Assembly (NCBI RefSeq): GCF_024505145.1
Contig: NZ_JANIAA010000032.1
Location: 1-64,000 of the forward strand
Direction of reading: 5' to 3'
DNA from: Streptomyces rugosispiralis
Lineage (GTDB): Bacteria > Actinomycetota > Actinomycetes > Streptomycetales > Streptomycetaceae
DNA length: 64,000 nucleotides
In this document: in pieces, positions 9,236-17,253 of the stretch
Layout of the letters: each line of letters begins with the position of its first letter
Position numbering within the stretch: position 1 is the first letter of the stretch
Position numbers and translations under genes: made by a program
The notes under the pieces: model-generated
Told to the model about the DNA's origin: nothing
Databases searched by the model: none
What the model saw: the letters and a program-made list of their open reading frames with translations, nothing else

Positions 9236-9867
9236 ACGCCGCCACCCCCGCGGTCCACCAGGCCGCCGCCCTCCTCCTCGGCTACCCCGGGCCGGACTGG
9301 CCCGCCCGCCACACCCTGGTACGGGACTGCCTGACCGAACTCGCCGCCCCCGCCGCCACGCCCCTGCTGCGGTTCTGCGCAGCCGTCGACGGCGTGCCGG
9401 TGCTCGACCTGGCCTCTGCCTACGTCCGGACCTTCGACCGCAGCCGCCGCCGGACCCTGCACCTCACCTACTACACCGACGGCGACACCCGCCGCCGCGG
9501 CTCCACCCTCGCCGCCCTCAAGGCCCACTACCGCGCCCATGGATGGGCGCCCCCCGAGGACGAACTCCCCGACCACCTGCCGCTGATGCTGGAGTTCGCC
9601 GCCCGCTGCCCGGCCCCGGGCCACCGGCTGCTGCGCGACCACCGCGCCGGCCTGGAGCTGCTGCGGATGGCCCTCACCGACCACGGCGGTCCGTACGCCG
9701 ACATCCTGCGCGCCGTCTGCGACACCCTGCCCGGCCCCTCACCCGCCGACCGCGCCGCGGCCCTCGCGCTCGCCCGCGGCGGACCGCCCACCGAGACCGT
9801 GGGCCTGGCCCCCTTCGCCGCGAGCGACCCCGCCGCCACCCCCCTCGCGAGAGGAAACGGTCGATGA
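9232..9867 (+). CDS. narJ: nitrate reductase molybdenum cofactor assembly chaperone
   Basis: A 211-residue protein of the NarJ/TorD chaperone family, needed to insert molybdenum cofactor into NarG and to hold apo-NarGH before membrane docking. The motif RTFDRSRRRTLHLTYYTDGDTRRRG is the family hallmark. The GTG start overlaps the narH stop (GTGA) and the stop overlaps the narI start (ATGA), so translation is coupled on both sides. The start was chosen by this overlap. Confidence 0.95.
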   Translation: MNAATPAVHQAAALLLGYPGPDWPARHTLVRDCLTELAAPAATPLLRFCAAVDGVPVLDLASAYVRTFDRSRRRTLHLTYYTDGDTRRRGSTLAALKAHYRAHGWAPPEDELPDHLPLMLEFAARCPAPGHRLLRDHRAGLELLRMALTDHGGPYADILRAVCDTLPGPSPADRAAALALARGGPPTETVGLAPFAASDPAATPLARGNGR

Positions 9868-10556
9868 ACCACCTGCACATCGCCCTGTGGGGGGTCCTCC
9901 CCTACCTCGTCCTCACCCTCTTCGCCGCGGGCGCCGCCTGGCGCTACCACTACGACCGGTTCGGCTTCACCACCCGCTCCAGCCAGCTCCACGAACACCG
10001 GCTGCTCGCCGTCGGCGGGCCGCTCTTCCACTACGGGCTGCTCTTCGTGATCGCCGGGCATGTCGTGGGCCTGCTCATCCCCGAAACGCTCACCGAACGG
10101 CTGCGCGTCAGCGAGTCGCTGTACCACGCCAACGCCCTGCTCGTGGGCGGCACCGCGGGACTGGCCACCGTCACCGGCCTCGGCATCCTGCTGTACCGGC
10201 GGCTGCGCGTGCCCGCCGTACGCGCCGCCACCAGCCGTGGCGACCGCGCCGTGTACCCGCTGCTCGCCACCGTCCTGCTCGCCGGACTCACCGCCACCGC
10301 CACCGGCGTCGGCCACCACTCCTACGACTACCGGCGGGGCGTCTCCATCTGGTTCCGCAGCCTGTTCACCCTCGACCCGGACGTGCCCGCGATGGCCCAC
10401 GCGCCTCTGGTCTACCGGATCCACGCCCTGCTGGCGATGGTCCTGTTCGCCCTCTGGCCCTTCAGCCGCCTCGTCCACGCCTTCACCGCCCCCGTCGGCT
10501 ACCTCACCAGGCCGTATGTCGTCTACCGCTCCCGCACCCCGGCCCCCCGGCGGTAG
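9864..10556 (+). CDS. narI: respiratory nitrate reductase gamma subunit (cytochrome b)
   Basis: A 230-residue membrane protein with five hydrophobic helices that anchors NarGH and oxidises menaquinol through two b hemes. His56, His66, His187 and His205 fall in the four positions known as heme ligands in E. coli NarI. The segment FHYGLLFVIAGH contains the first pair and YRIHALLAM the third. The ATG overlaps the narJ stop. The stop codon sits in the loop of a strong hairpin that ends the operon. Confidence 0.97.
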   Translation: MNHLHIALWGVLPYLVLTLFAAGAAWRYHYDRFGFTTRSSQLHEHRLLAVGGPLFHYGLLFVIAGHVVGLLIPETLTERLRVSESLYHANALLVGGTAGLATVTGLGILLYRRLRVPAVRAATSRGDRAVYPLLATVLLAGLTATATGVGHHSYDYRRGVSIWFRSLFTLDPDVPAMAHAPLVYRIHALLAMVLFALWPFSRLVHAFTAPVGYLTRPYVVYRSRTPAPRR

Positions 10557-10569
10557 CGGGGGGCCGGGG
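10537..10569. terminator. strong hairpin at the end of narGHJI
   Basis: CCCCGGCCCCCC (10537-10548) and GGGGGGCCGGGG (10558-10569) form a perfect 12-bp stem with a nine-base loop that contains the narI stop codon. The convergent lyase gene ends at 10581, so it can serve both transcripts. There is no T tract, as is common for Streptomyces terminators. Confidence 0.7.
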
Positions 10570-10580
10570 CAACCGTTCGG

Positions 10581-11771
10581 TCAGGACGGGTTGTCCGCGT
10601 GGGTGAGGGTCGTCCAGGCGTTGAAGTAGTTGTCCGTGCCGGACGGGCGGTGGGCCTCGGTGTACTTCTGGGTATTGGACATGCTGATGCCGAGTCGGTT
10701 GTGGAGGGCGTTGAAGCCGACCTCGGTGACCTGGTCCAGGCCCTTCTTGACCGAGCCCCCGCACAGCCAGGACGGCACGGCGGTGCCGTTCTCGTAGGCG
10801 GTGTGGAAGCCCAGGGCGTAGCGCAGCCGGTCCTGGATCTTCGGATAGAGGTCCTGGCCCTGGATGCGGCTGGTCTCCGCGATGTCGGCGATGGAGGCGA
10901 TGCCCCAGCCGGTGTGCCCGAAGTCGCGGCAGGTCTCCTGGGCGAGGCCGTCGGCGAAGGTGCTCTGGCCCTGCCAGTACTTGATGATCTCGGCCTCGGT
11001 GTCGATGCTGCTGTTCGCGGGCGGCTTGGGCAGGTCGCCGTCGCCGGTCAGGTAGACGTACGCCGGGACGCGGTCGAGATAGGTGCTGACCGCCTTGTCG
11101 TAGGTGGAACGGTCGTCGAGGAAGACCGCGATGCCGATGGCCGCCTCGGTCATCACCAGTTCCCAGTTGCCGTTCTTGGTGGCGGCGCCGTTGATCACCT
11201 CGGGGAGGTAGACGTTCCGCAGCATGGTGGCGAAGCGCCCGGCGCCCGGCCAGCCGCCGTCGTAGGTGTACTTGATGATCTCGGCGGCGCGCGGCCAGGT
11301 GGCACCGGACCAGCCGGACTGGAGCGGGGCGTTGCTGTTGGTGTGATCGGTGATCGTGGCGGACCAGGCGTCCATGATCTCGATCGACTTCTTGGCGTAT
11401 CTGCTGTCCCGGGTGAAGTACCAGGCGAGCGCGTCGGTGTAGGCCGCGATGGCGTCCTGGCGCTCCTCGGTGCACCCGTGGTTGGGGTTGGACGACGAGC
11501 CGCACTCCACGACGGCGCGCGGTTGGGGGGTACGCGACAGCGAGGCGTAGGAGCTGCCCATCATGTCGTCGTAGGCGGCCTTCCAGGGCTGCTGACTTGC
11601 CGTCACCTTGGAACGTGCGTAGTCGAGTTGGGCCCGGCTCACCAGCACCCCGGGGTGGGTGAAGGCGGCCGGCGCGGCCGAGGCCCGTGGGGCCGGTCCG
11701 CTGAGCTGAAGGCTCAGCAGACCGGCCAGCAGGGCGAGAACACTGAGTAACGCGGTTCTGGTTCGTGCCAT
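10581..11771 (-). CDS. secreted alginate-lyase-family protein
   Basis: A 396-residue protein with a Sec signal peptide (MARTRTA, then a leucine-rich core, cleavage near ASA-APA at about residue 33). The mature part resembles the alpha/alpha-barrel Alginate_lyase Pfam family: HPGVLVSRAQLDYARSKV near the N-terminus, NPNHGCTEERQDAIAAYTDALAWYFT, NGNWELVMTEAAIGIAVFLDD and FGHTGWGIASIADIAE, where conserved N/H/W residues line the active site in related lyases. It would cleave uronic acid polymers outside the cell. ATG 11771 was chosen because AAGGGG lies eight bases upstream; an upstream in-frame ATG at 11792 has no such site. The true polysaccharide substrate is unknown. Confidence 0.75.
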   Translation of the reverse strand: MARTRTALLSVLALLAGLLSLQLSGPAPRASAAPAAFTHPGVLVSRAQLDYARSKVTASQQPWKAAYDDMMGSSYASLSRTPQPRAVVECGSSSNPNHGCTEERQDAIAAYTDALAWYFTRDSRYAKKSIEIMDAWSATITDHTNSNAPLQSGWSGATWPRAAEIIKYTYDGGWPGAGRFATMLRNVYLPEVINGAATKNGNWELVMTEAAIGIAVFLDDRSTYDKAVSTYLDRVPAYVYLTGDGDLPKPPANSSIDTEAEIIKYWQGQSTFADGLAQETCRDFGHTGWGIASIADIAETSRIQGQDLYPKIQDRLRYALGFHTAYENGTAVPSWLCGGSVKKGLDQVTEVGFNALHNRLGISMSNTQKYTEAHRPSGTDNYFNAWTTLTHADNPS

Positions 11772-11900
11772 CCGATGACCCCTTATGTTCATGGATGAGA
11801 ACGCAGTTCCCACATACGGACAGGAATGGCCTGGACCATAAGGGCCACCCGTGAACATGTCAATGCTCGGAGCGATGCTCCGGGCACCCCGGCCCCTCCT

Positions 11901-12566
11901 TCAGAGGCTGCGTGCGGTGATGTCGCCACGGGAGGTGGTGGCGCGGATGTCGAGTTCGGCGGTGCCGTCGTTCTTGAGGGCGTCGCTGACCCGGCCGTAG
12001 CCGGTTTCGGCGTCCAGGGCGGCCGAGACACCGACGGCGGCACCGACCGAGATGTCGCCGGACTGGGCGCGGAGCACGACCCTGCCGCGCACCGCCTCGG
12101 CGATCCGGATGTCACCCCGCATGGCGCTGATCTCCGCGGGGCCACCCAGCCGACCCACCTCGACGTCGCCGTCGAGCGCGGTGAGGCGGACGCTCGCCGC
12201 CTCGTCGATCTTGATCTGGCGGTACCCGCCGTCGAAGACGATGTCGCCGAGGCGGCCGACACCCCGGAACTCGGCAGCGGCGGCCTTGACCTCGACGCGG
12301 GAGCCGGCGGGCAGTTGGACGGTGATCTCCACGGATCCGGAGGGGCCGATGAGCCGGTTCTTGGACTCGGGAGCGTGGATCCGCAGGACGCCGTCGGCGT
12401 AGGCCACGGCGGTCTGCTCGGCGGCCTGGACGTCGCGGCTCCTGGAGGGGTCGACGGGCCGGACCTCGACGGTGGTGTCGGCACGGTCGGCGGCGATGAA
12501 CTGGACGCGTCCGGCGGGGATGGCCAGGACGGCGGAGATCGGGGCGGGGGTGTCGAACTTCTGCAT
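11901..12566 (-). CDS. DUF4097-family beta-repeat protein
   Basis: A 221-residue protein made of short repeated beta strands (patterns such as DIVFDGGYRQIKIDEAASVRLTALDGDVEVGRLGG and MRGDIRIAEAVRG), typical of the DUF4097 putative adhesin fold. There is no signal peptide in the chosen form. GGAGA lies a few bases before the ATG pair at 12569 and 12566; the second is better spaced. It is divergent from a MarR/GbsR-like regulator, a pairing that recurs in Streptomyces. Function is not known. Confidence 0.75.
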   Translation of the reverse strand: MQKFDTPAPISAVLAIPAGRVQFIAADRADTTVEVRPVDPSRSRDVQAAEQTAVAYADGVLRIHAPESKNRLIGPSGSVEITVQLPAGSRVEVKAAAAEFRGVGRLGDIVFDGGYRQIKIDEAASVRLTALDGDVEVGRLGGPAEISAMRGDIRIAEAVRGRVVLRAQSGDISVGAAVGVSAALDAETGYGRVSDALKNDGTAELDIRATTSRGDITARSL

Positions 12567-12686
12567 CATGTTCTCCGGTGCTCGATCGTTGTTTCCGATG
12601 TCAGAAACGCTACGTTGCTTTCCAGATTCCAACAACAAGTTCGTTGCATAGAATTGACATCAGTGCAGCTCAAAGCGCGAAAACTG

Positions 12687-12739
12687 TTGCAATGGGCTTT
12701 GAGGTAACGCAACGAAGAGCGCTGCGTTCATTGCAATGA
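12687..12739. promoter_or_regulatory. TTGCAAT repeats and a 12-bp palindrome between DUF4097 and regulator
   Basis: The intergenic spacer holds TTGCAAT at 12687-12693 and again inside the perfect palindrome TCATTGCAATGA at 12728-12739. GTTGC/GCAAC words also recur around 12610-12725. The spacer is markedly AT-richer than the coding DNA. These are probable operators for the divergent regulator; binding is inferred. Confidence 0.5.
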
Positions 12740-12801
12740 GCGAGAAGTGAACGCTATTGTGGGGGCCGGGACGACCACGAACGATCACCAAGGAGACCGC
12801 G

Positions 12802-13521
12802 ATGCCGGGAGGCAGGCTCACCCAGCAGGAACGCCAGCAGATCGCGCTGGGGCTGGCCGACAGCCTCCCCTACGCCGAGATCGCCCGGCGCCTCGACCGT
12901 CCGACCTCGACGGTCACGCGCGAGGTGATGCGCAACGGCGGCCCCACCGCCTACCGCGCCGACCTTGCCCACCGCGCCACCGAACGCCGCGCCCACCGGC
13001 GCAGGCCCGCCCCCTCGCGCGGATCGGCGTCGGCCCCCCAGCCACCTGGGCGCGACGCCGAGGCCGTGGCCGCGTACGAGGAGACGCTCACCACCGTCCT
13101 CATGGCCTCGGGCCTGCCCAAGATGACGGCCCGGGTGCTGACCTGCCTGTTCACCACCGACGCGGGCAGCCTCACCGCGTCCGAACTCGCCCAGCACCTC
13201 CAGGTCAGCCCGGCGTCCATCTCCAAGGCGATCGCCTTCCTGGAGAGCCAGAGCCTCGTCCGCCGGGAACGCGACGAACGCCGCCGCGACCGCTACGTCG
13301 TCGACGACGAACTCTTCTACCAGGCGACGATCGCCAGTGCCCGATCCAACGACCAACTCGTCGAAACCGCACGCCAAGGCGTCGCCGTCCTCGGCCCCCA
13401 CACTCCCGCCGCCACCCGCCTGGAGAACATCGCCCGCTTCCTCGACTTCATCAGCGAGAGCATCACCCGCGCCGCCGAACAGGCCCGCGAGGTCCTCCAC
13501 ACCAAACCCGGACCAACCTGA
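12802..13521 (+). CDS. MarR/GbsR-like regulator with an extra N-terminal HTH
   Basis: A 239-residue protein with two DNA-binding regions. Residues about 5-45 (LTQQERQQIALGLADSLPYAEIARRLDRPTSTVTREVMRN) form an IS30-type helix-turn-helix. Residues about 110-170 form a winged helix of MarR/GbsR type (LTASELAQHLQVSPASISKAIAFLESQSLVRRERDERRRDRY). The C-terminus is helical. The ATG at 12802 has AAGGAG six bases upstream and was preferred over an earlier in-frame GTG. Divergence from the DUF4097 gene and the TTGCAAT palindromes suggest local control. Confidence 0.82.
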   Translation: MPGGRLTQQERQQIALGLADSLPYAEIARRLDRPTSTVTREVMRNGGPTAYRADLAHRATERRAHRRRPAPSRGSASAPQPPGRDAEAVAAYEETLTTVLMASGLPKMTARVLTCLFTTDAGSLTASELAQHLQVSPASISKAIAFLESQSLVRRERDERRRDRYVVDDELFYQATIASARSNDQLVETARQGVAVLGPHTPAATRLENIARFLDFISESITRAAEQAREVLHTKPGPT

Positions 13522-13577
13522 AAACGTGGTTCCGCGGCGACGCCGGATGCCGCCAGAGGACGCCGTCAGAGGCACCG

Positions 13578-14192
13578 TCAGAGGACGTCGTACGTCAGGT
13601 GCGTCGCGGTCGTTGTCGGGGTCACGCTCCGCTGGACCAGTGTGCGCGGCGCTCCGCCGGTGAACAGCGGCGTCCCGGCACCCAGCACGACGGGCGCGAG
13701 GTGCAGCGACAACACGTCGACCAGCCCCGCCTCGATCGCCGAGCCGACCGTGGCGCCACCGCCCATGAGGACGACGTCGAGGTCCTTGCCGCTGTCCGAC
13801 GACGCCGCCTCGGCGCGCTCGCGCGCGGCGGCGACGGCGTCGGACAGGCCGGTGGTGACGAACGTCCAGTCGAGGTCGGTGAGCCGCACCGCCCTTGGCG
13901 GCGAACTGGTCACCACGACGAACGCGGGCTTGGCGACCTCGCCGGCGCCGTAGCCGACCGTGTCGTCCCAGCCGCCCGGCCCGTCGACCACGTCGAAGAG
14001 CCGGCGCCCGAGGACGACGGCGCCCGAGCGGGCGGTCCCCTCGCCCAGGACCCGGCGGTCGTCGGGGTCATCGGAGAACGCCCAGGTGTGCAGGGCCTCG
14101 CCACCGGTGCCCAGCCCACTGTCCGGGCCGGGGTCGGGGCCGGTGACGAAGCCGTCGAGGGAGACCGAGATGTCAGCGATGATTCGAGTCAT
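13578..14192 (-). CDS. RibD/DHFR-like reductase family protein
   Basis: A 204-residue protein of the dihydrofolate-reductase-like RibD C-terminal family. The N-terminus TRIIADISVSLDGFVTGPD is diagnostic, followed by VVLGRRLFDVVDG and the nucleotide-binding DVVLMGGGATVGSAIEAGLVD. Such proteins bind NADPH; most actinobacterial members have no known substrate. The start at MTRII (14192) was chosen from family alignment; an upstream in-frame GTG at 14216 exists. It is divergent from a TetR gene, which may control it. Confidence 0.85.
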   Translation of the reverse strand: MTRIIADISVSLDGFVTGPDPGPDSGLGTGGEALHTWAFSDDPDDRRVLGEGTARSGAVVLGRRLFDVVDGPGGWDDTVGYGAGEVAKPAFVVVTSSPPRAVRLTDLDWTFVTTGLSDAVAAARERAEAASSDSGKDLDVVLMGGGATVGSAIEAGLVDVLSLHLAPVVLGAGTPLFTGGAPRTLVQRSVTPTTTATHLTYDVL

Positions 14193-14283
14193 GTCAGGGC
14201 AGACCCGAACCCCCACCCGAACTCATCGCTCACGCACGAAGACGGTGCGTTGACCGCTGGTCCGGAGAACGCCGACGCTACAT

Positions 14284-14305
14284 ACTTGCCAGTCAACACG
14301 CAAGT
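14284..14305. promoter_or_regulatory. operator-like inverted repeat before TetR gene
   Basis: ACTTGC at 14284-14289 and GCAAGT at 14300-14305 form an inverted repeat with a ten-base spacer. Downstream, TAAGAT at 14313-14318 lies seven bases from the ATG at 14325, placing transcription start at or near the start codon and suggesting a leaderless mRNA. Autoregulation is inferred. Confidence 0.5.
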
Positions 14306-14324
14306 TACTTGGTAAGATATCCGC

Positions 14325-14927
14325 ATGGTCACCACTCGCCGTACCCAGCAGGAGCGCCGCGCCCAGGCCGAGGCCGCGCTGCTCGGCGCGGCCGCCGAAC
14401 TGGTCGTCGAGCACGGTGTGCGGTCGCTGACGCTGGCACGGGTCGGCGAACACGCGGGGTACAGCCGCGGGATCGTCACCCACCACTTCGGGTCCAAGCA
14501 GGCCCTGATCGAGCGACTGGCCCGCGCGACACAATCCGGCTTCGTCCCCGGGCTCGCGGACCTCCCGCCCGGACTGGACCGGCTCCTGCGACTCGTCGAC
14601 GGCTACATCGGCGCCTCCGGGGGCGCCGGGACGATGAACCGGGCCTTCCTGCTGCTGTGGGCCGAAGCGGCCACCGCGTCCGAACTGGCCCCGATCTTCC
14701 GCGAGCGCGACGAGGCGTTCCGCTCCGACCTGCGCGTCGACGTCACCGCCGGGATCGCCGACGGCGACGTGCGCGCGGACGTCGATCCCGACGACGTCGC
14801 CATCGCGATCCTCGGACAGCTGCGCGGGATCGGGCTGCAATGCCTCCTCGACCCCCACACCGTCGACATCGCACGGCTGCGCCACACCGTCACCGACCAC
14901 TGGCGCCGGGCATTGCGCGTCCCATGA
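14325..14927 (+). CDS. TetR-family transcriptional regulator
   Basis: A 200-residue repressor with the TetR helix-turn-helix in residues about 12-57 (VRSLTLARVGEHAGYSRGIVTHHFGSKQALIERL) and a helical ligand-binding region with the C-terminal pattern FLLLWAEAATASELAPIFRERDEAFR seen in several AcrR-like proteins. No ribosome binding site precedes the ATG, in line with the leaderless promoter noted upstream. It is divergent from the RibD-like reductase gene, which is the likeliest target. Confidence 0.9.
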   Translation: MVTTRRTQQERRAQAEAALLGAAAELVVEHGVRSLTLARVGEHAGYSRGIVTHHFGSKQALIERLARATQSGFVPGLADLPPGLDRLLRLVDGYIGASGGAGTMNRAFLLLWAEAATASELAPIFRERDEAFRSDLRVDVTAGIADGDVRADVDPDDVAIAILGQLRGIGLQCLLDPHTVDIARLRHTVTDHWRRALRVP

Positions 14928-14966
14928 GCGGTATCGCCGTTGGGGGCCGCTGTCCGGCCGCGCGCG

Positions 14967-15824
14967 TCAGGTGGTGGCCAGCAGCAGGTCTTCTCCGCTC
15001 GACGGCCGGAGGCCGTCGGTGCGGTCGGCGAAGTAGCGCTCGGCGAGCGAAGCTCCCGACACATGCCGCACGTCGCCGAAACCGGCTTCGCGGGCCAGTT
15101 CCAGCATCGCGGATGGTGAGTAGAAGCTGATGAACGGCGTTCCGGACGCCTGCGCGCCGTCCCTGCTCGCCCGGAAGCCGGGGCGATCGGCGGCGTCGAG
15201 CAGTTCGATCGGCAGCAGGAAGGTCATGGCGAGCGTCGAGCCGGGCACGAGCCCGGCGATCTGGCGCAGGGTGGCCGCGATGGCGTCTTCGGTGAGGTAC
15301 ATGGTGACGCCGGTGGAGACGATGACCGCGGGGCTGCTCGCGTCGAAACCGGCCGCGGCGAGTTGCTTCAGCCAGTCCTCGCTCGCCTCGAAGTCGACCG
15401 GCACCAGCTGCAGCCAGTCGGGGACGCCGTAGCCGAGTTCGTGCAGGCGATGGCGTTTCCATGCCTGCGGTCCCGGCTGGTCGACCTCGAAGACCCGCAC
15501 CCGGGCGGCGGTCTCCGGCCTGCGCTGGGCGAAGGTGTCCAGACCGGCTCCCAGGATGACGTACTGGGTGACGCCGTGGCCGGCCCGCTCGACGATCAGG
15601 TCCTCGATGAAACGGGCGCGGGCCACCATGGCCGCCCGGAACCCTCTGGTGGTGTCCGGGTCCATGTCGGGGCGGCGGCGCCAGTCGGCGTCCGGGGCCG
15701 CCAGCCGCAGGCCGATCTCGTCCTCGAACACATGCGGCGGTGTGTCGACCTGGACATGCATCGCCCGCCAGAGGGCGGTCCGCACCGCGGTACTGTCCGG
15801 CGCCCCGGTCCGCTCGTCCGCCAC
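14967..15824 (-). CDS. class I SAM-dependent methyltransferase (leucine-carboxyl MT-like)
   Basis: A 285-residue enzyme of the TIGR00027/PPM1-like family, abundant in actinobacteria. Visible signatures are RARFIEDLIVERAGHGVTQYVILGAGLDTFAQRRPE (SAM-binding GAGLDT), RVFEVDQPGPQAWKRHRL (the acidic residue that binds the ribose) and VIVSTGVTMYLTEDAI. The acceptor substrate is unknown. It ends convergently with the TetR gene and is followed upstream by the VOC gene at a 28-bp spacing on the same strand, so it may be cotranscribed with the VOC and RHH genes. Confidence 0.88.
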   Translation of the reverse strand: MADERTGAPDSTAVRTALWRAMHVQVDTPPHVFEDEIGLRLAAPDADWRRRPDMDPDTTRGFRAAMVARARFIEDLIVERAGHGVTQYVILGAGLDTFAQRRPETAARVRVFEVDQPGPQAWKRHRLHELGYGVPDWLQLVPVDFEASEDWLKQLAAAGFDASSPAVIVSTGVTMYLTEDAIAATLRQIAGLVPGSTLAMTFLLPIELLDAADRPGFRASRDGAQASGTPFISFYSPSAMLELAREAGFGDVRHVSGASLAERYFADRTDGLRPSSGEDLLLATT

Positions 15825-15852
15825 GGCGTTCCCCTTTCCTCTTTCCTCGCGG

Positions 15853-16197
15853 TCAGTTCGTGCCGGGAGCCTGGAGGCTCCACAGCCGCCCGTCGGGGTC
15901 CCGGACGGTCGTCTCCCTGGTCCCGTAATGGGTGTCCTCGAACGGCGTGACCACCTCGACGGCGGGGTCGGGACGGAACCCGTCCGCGTCCGCCACCTTC
16001 AGCACGATCCGCGTCTGGGGCTCCTGGTCCTCGGGGACCTCGGCGATGAAGACGTACGGCCCGTCACCGTTGCGGAGCTGACCGGAGTCGTGGTCGGTCG
16101 CGAACTCCAGCTCGTACCCGAGCGCCTGGAAGAACCTCGCCGACTTGCCCCAGTTGTGGGTCGTCAGGAACACGGCCTCGATTCCTTCGGTCGCCAT
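15853..16197 (-). CDS. VOC-family (glyoxalase-fold) protein
   Basis: A 114-residue single vicinal-oxygen-chelate unit. The pattern EAVFLTTHNWGKSARFFQALGYELEF at the start and RDPDGRLWSLQAPG at the end are typical of the paired beta-alpha-beta3 modules; NGDGPYVFIAEVPED is in the middle. The enzyme, if one, would act on a small molecule through a metal site formed by a dimer. The ATG at 16197 has GAAGGAGGG just upstream. It overlaps the RHH gene stop by a base or two, so the two are coupled. Confidence 0.82.
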   Translation of the reverse strand: MATEGIEAVFLTTHNWGKSARFFQALGYELEFATDHDSGQLRNGDGPYVFIAEVPEDQEPQTRIVLKVADADGFRPDPAVEVVTPFEDTHYGTRETTVRDPDGRLWSLQAPGTN

Positions 16198-16198
16198 G

Positions 16199-16378
16199 TC
16201 AGCCCTCCTTCTCGATCGATTGCTGTTCGTGCCCATGGGCGTCGTCGAGGTAGGCGCGCAGCGCGTCGGCGACCAGCGCCGACAACGACATGCCCGACTC
16301 GATGGAGTGGTACTTGACCTGCTTGATCAGCTCGATCGGCAGGTACACGTTGAACTGCTTGACTTCCCTGTCACCCAC
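16199..16378 (-). CDS. small ribbon-helix-helix (CopG-like) regulator
   Basis: A 59-residue protein reading VKQFNVYLPIELIKQVKYH at residues 6-24, then HSIESGMSLSALVADALRAYLDD. This is the ribbon (alternating FNVYLP) plus two helices of an Arc/CopG-type DNA-binding dimer. GTG at 16378 is the only start before an in-frame TAG. Its stop overlaps the downstream VOC start region. Immediately upstream lie two back-to-back palindromes with an 8-bp periodic CTAG, a likely self-operator. It probably represses its own operon. Confidence 0.78.
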   Translation of the reverse strand: MGDREVKQFNVYLPIELIKQVKYHSIESGMSLSALVADALRAYLDDAHGHEQQSIEKEG

Positions 16379-16384
16379 GAGTCC

Positions 16385-16408
16385 GATGCTAGCATCCTAG
16401 CAAGCTAG
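16385..16408. promoter_or_regulatory. back-to-back palindromes (8-bp periodic CTAG) before RHH gene
   Basis: GATGCTAGCATC (16385-16396) and CTAGCAAGCTAG (16397-16408) are two adjacent palindromes, the first perfect and the second perfect apart from its AA centre. CTAG recurs at exactly 8-bp spacing (16389, 16397, 16405). On the minus strand TAGGAT (16399-16394) is a good -10 element about 15 bases from the GTG. RHH repressors commonly bind such short tandem repeats. Binding here is inferred. Confidence 0.6.
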
Positions 16409-16421
16409 ATGACGAGGGGCC

Positions 16422-17111
16422 CTACTCCATCCCCCGCTTCCCCGGCGCCCAGAACGGCTTGGTGAGCACCGCGCGCCGGTCCCAGCCCGCCTCCCGGACG
16501 AGCACCTGCCGCACCCGCTGCACGGTCCGGGCCTCCCCGGCGACGTAGGCGATCCCGCCCGGCTCGGGGGCGAGGCGGCGCACCGCGTCCGGGAGTGAAG
16601 TGCCGCCCCTGGTCAGCCAGTCGAGGCGGTCCGAGTGGGTCAGCGGCAGCCGGTCCGCGGCCGTCTCCGTCTCCACGCAGCCGGAGACGCGCGCCCCGGG
16701 CGGCAGGGCGGCCAGCATCGCCCCGAAGGCGACGGACGCCGTCTCCTCCCCGACGAAGACGTGGTGCGCGGCCTCGGGCCGCAGCGTGAACGACCCCTCG
16801 GGCCTGCCGAGCCGGACCCGCGCGCCGACCTCGACACTCCCGCCCCAGCGCGCCCCCGGCCCCGCTTCCGCGTGGTCCAGCACGCACAGCTCGACGGCGC
16901 CGGAGGGGTCGTAAGCCCACACGGAGTACGTACGACGGGTCAGCCCGGAGCCGACCAGGACGCGCACCTGCTGCCCGGGGCGGACATCGAGCCCGGCGAG
17001 GGCGGCGCCCTCGATGCGCAGCCGGCGCATACGGGCCGCGATCGGCTCGGCCTCGGTGACGGTGCCGCGGAGCATCAACAGGTCCAGGACCGGGTCCAGC
17101 AGCGTGGGCAT
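16422..17111 (-). CDS. siderophore-interacting protein (FAD/NAD(P)H ferric reductase family)
   Basis: A 229-residue flavoprotein of the SIP family, which releases iron from imported ferri-siderophores by reduction. RTYSVWAYDPSGAVELCVLDH is the FAD-binding R-x-Y-S/T signature, followed by GPGARWGGSVEVGARVRLGRPEGSF. The C-terminal NAD(P)H-like part contains YVAGEARTVQRVRQVLVREAGWDRRAVLTKPFWAPGKRG, a family hallmark. ATG 17111 has GAGGAGC upstream and was preferred to an earlier ATG at 17201. No siderophore genes are adjacent. Confidence 0.88.
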   Translation of the reverse strand: MPTLLDPVLDLLMLRGTVTEAEPIAARMRRLRIEGAALAGLDVRPGQQVRVLVGSGLTRRTYSVWAYDPSGAVELCVLDHAEAGPGARWGGSVEVGARVRLGRPEGSFTLRPEAAHHVFVGEETASVAFGAMLAALPPGARVSGCVETETAADRLPLTHSDRLDWLTRGGTSLPDAVRRLAPEPGGIAYVAGEARTVQRVRQVLVREAGWDRRAVLTKPFWAPGKRGME

Positions 17112-17253
17112 GGGAGTGCTCCTCGGGGAACTCGGGGGCGCGCGGGGAGAGTTGGACGGCCATGGCCGAACCAGAACGCGATAGTACGCGTCTCCGAGCA
17201 AATGCGATAGTGCGCGACTTGGCGGTGCGGGCTCCGGGTCCCGGGCGCGGCGC

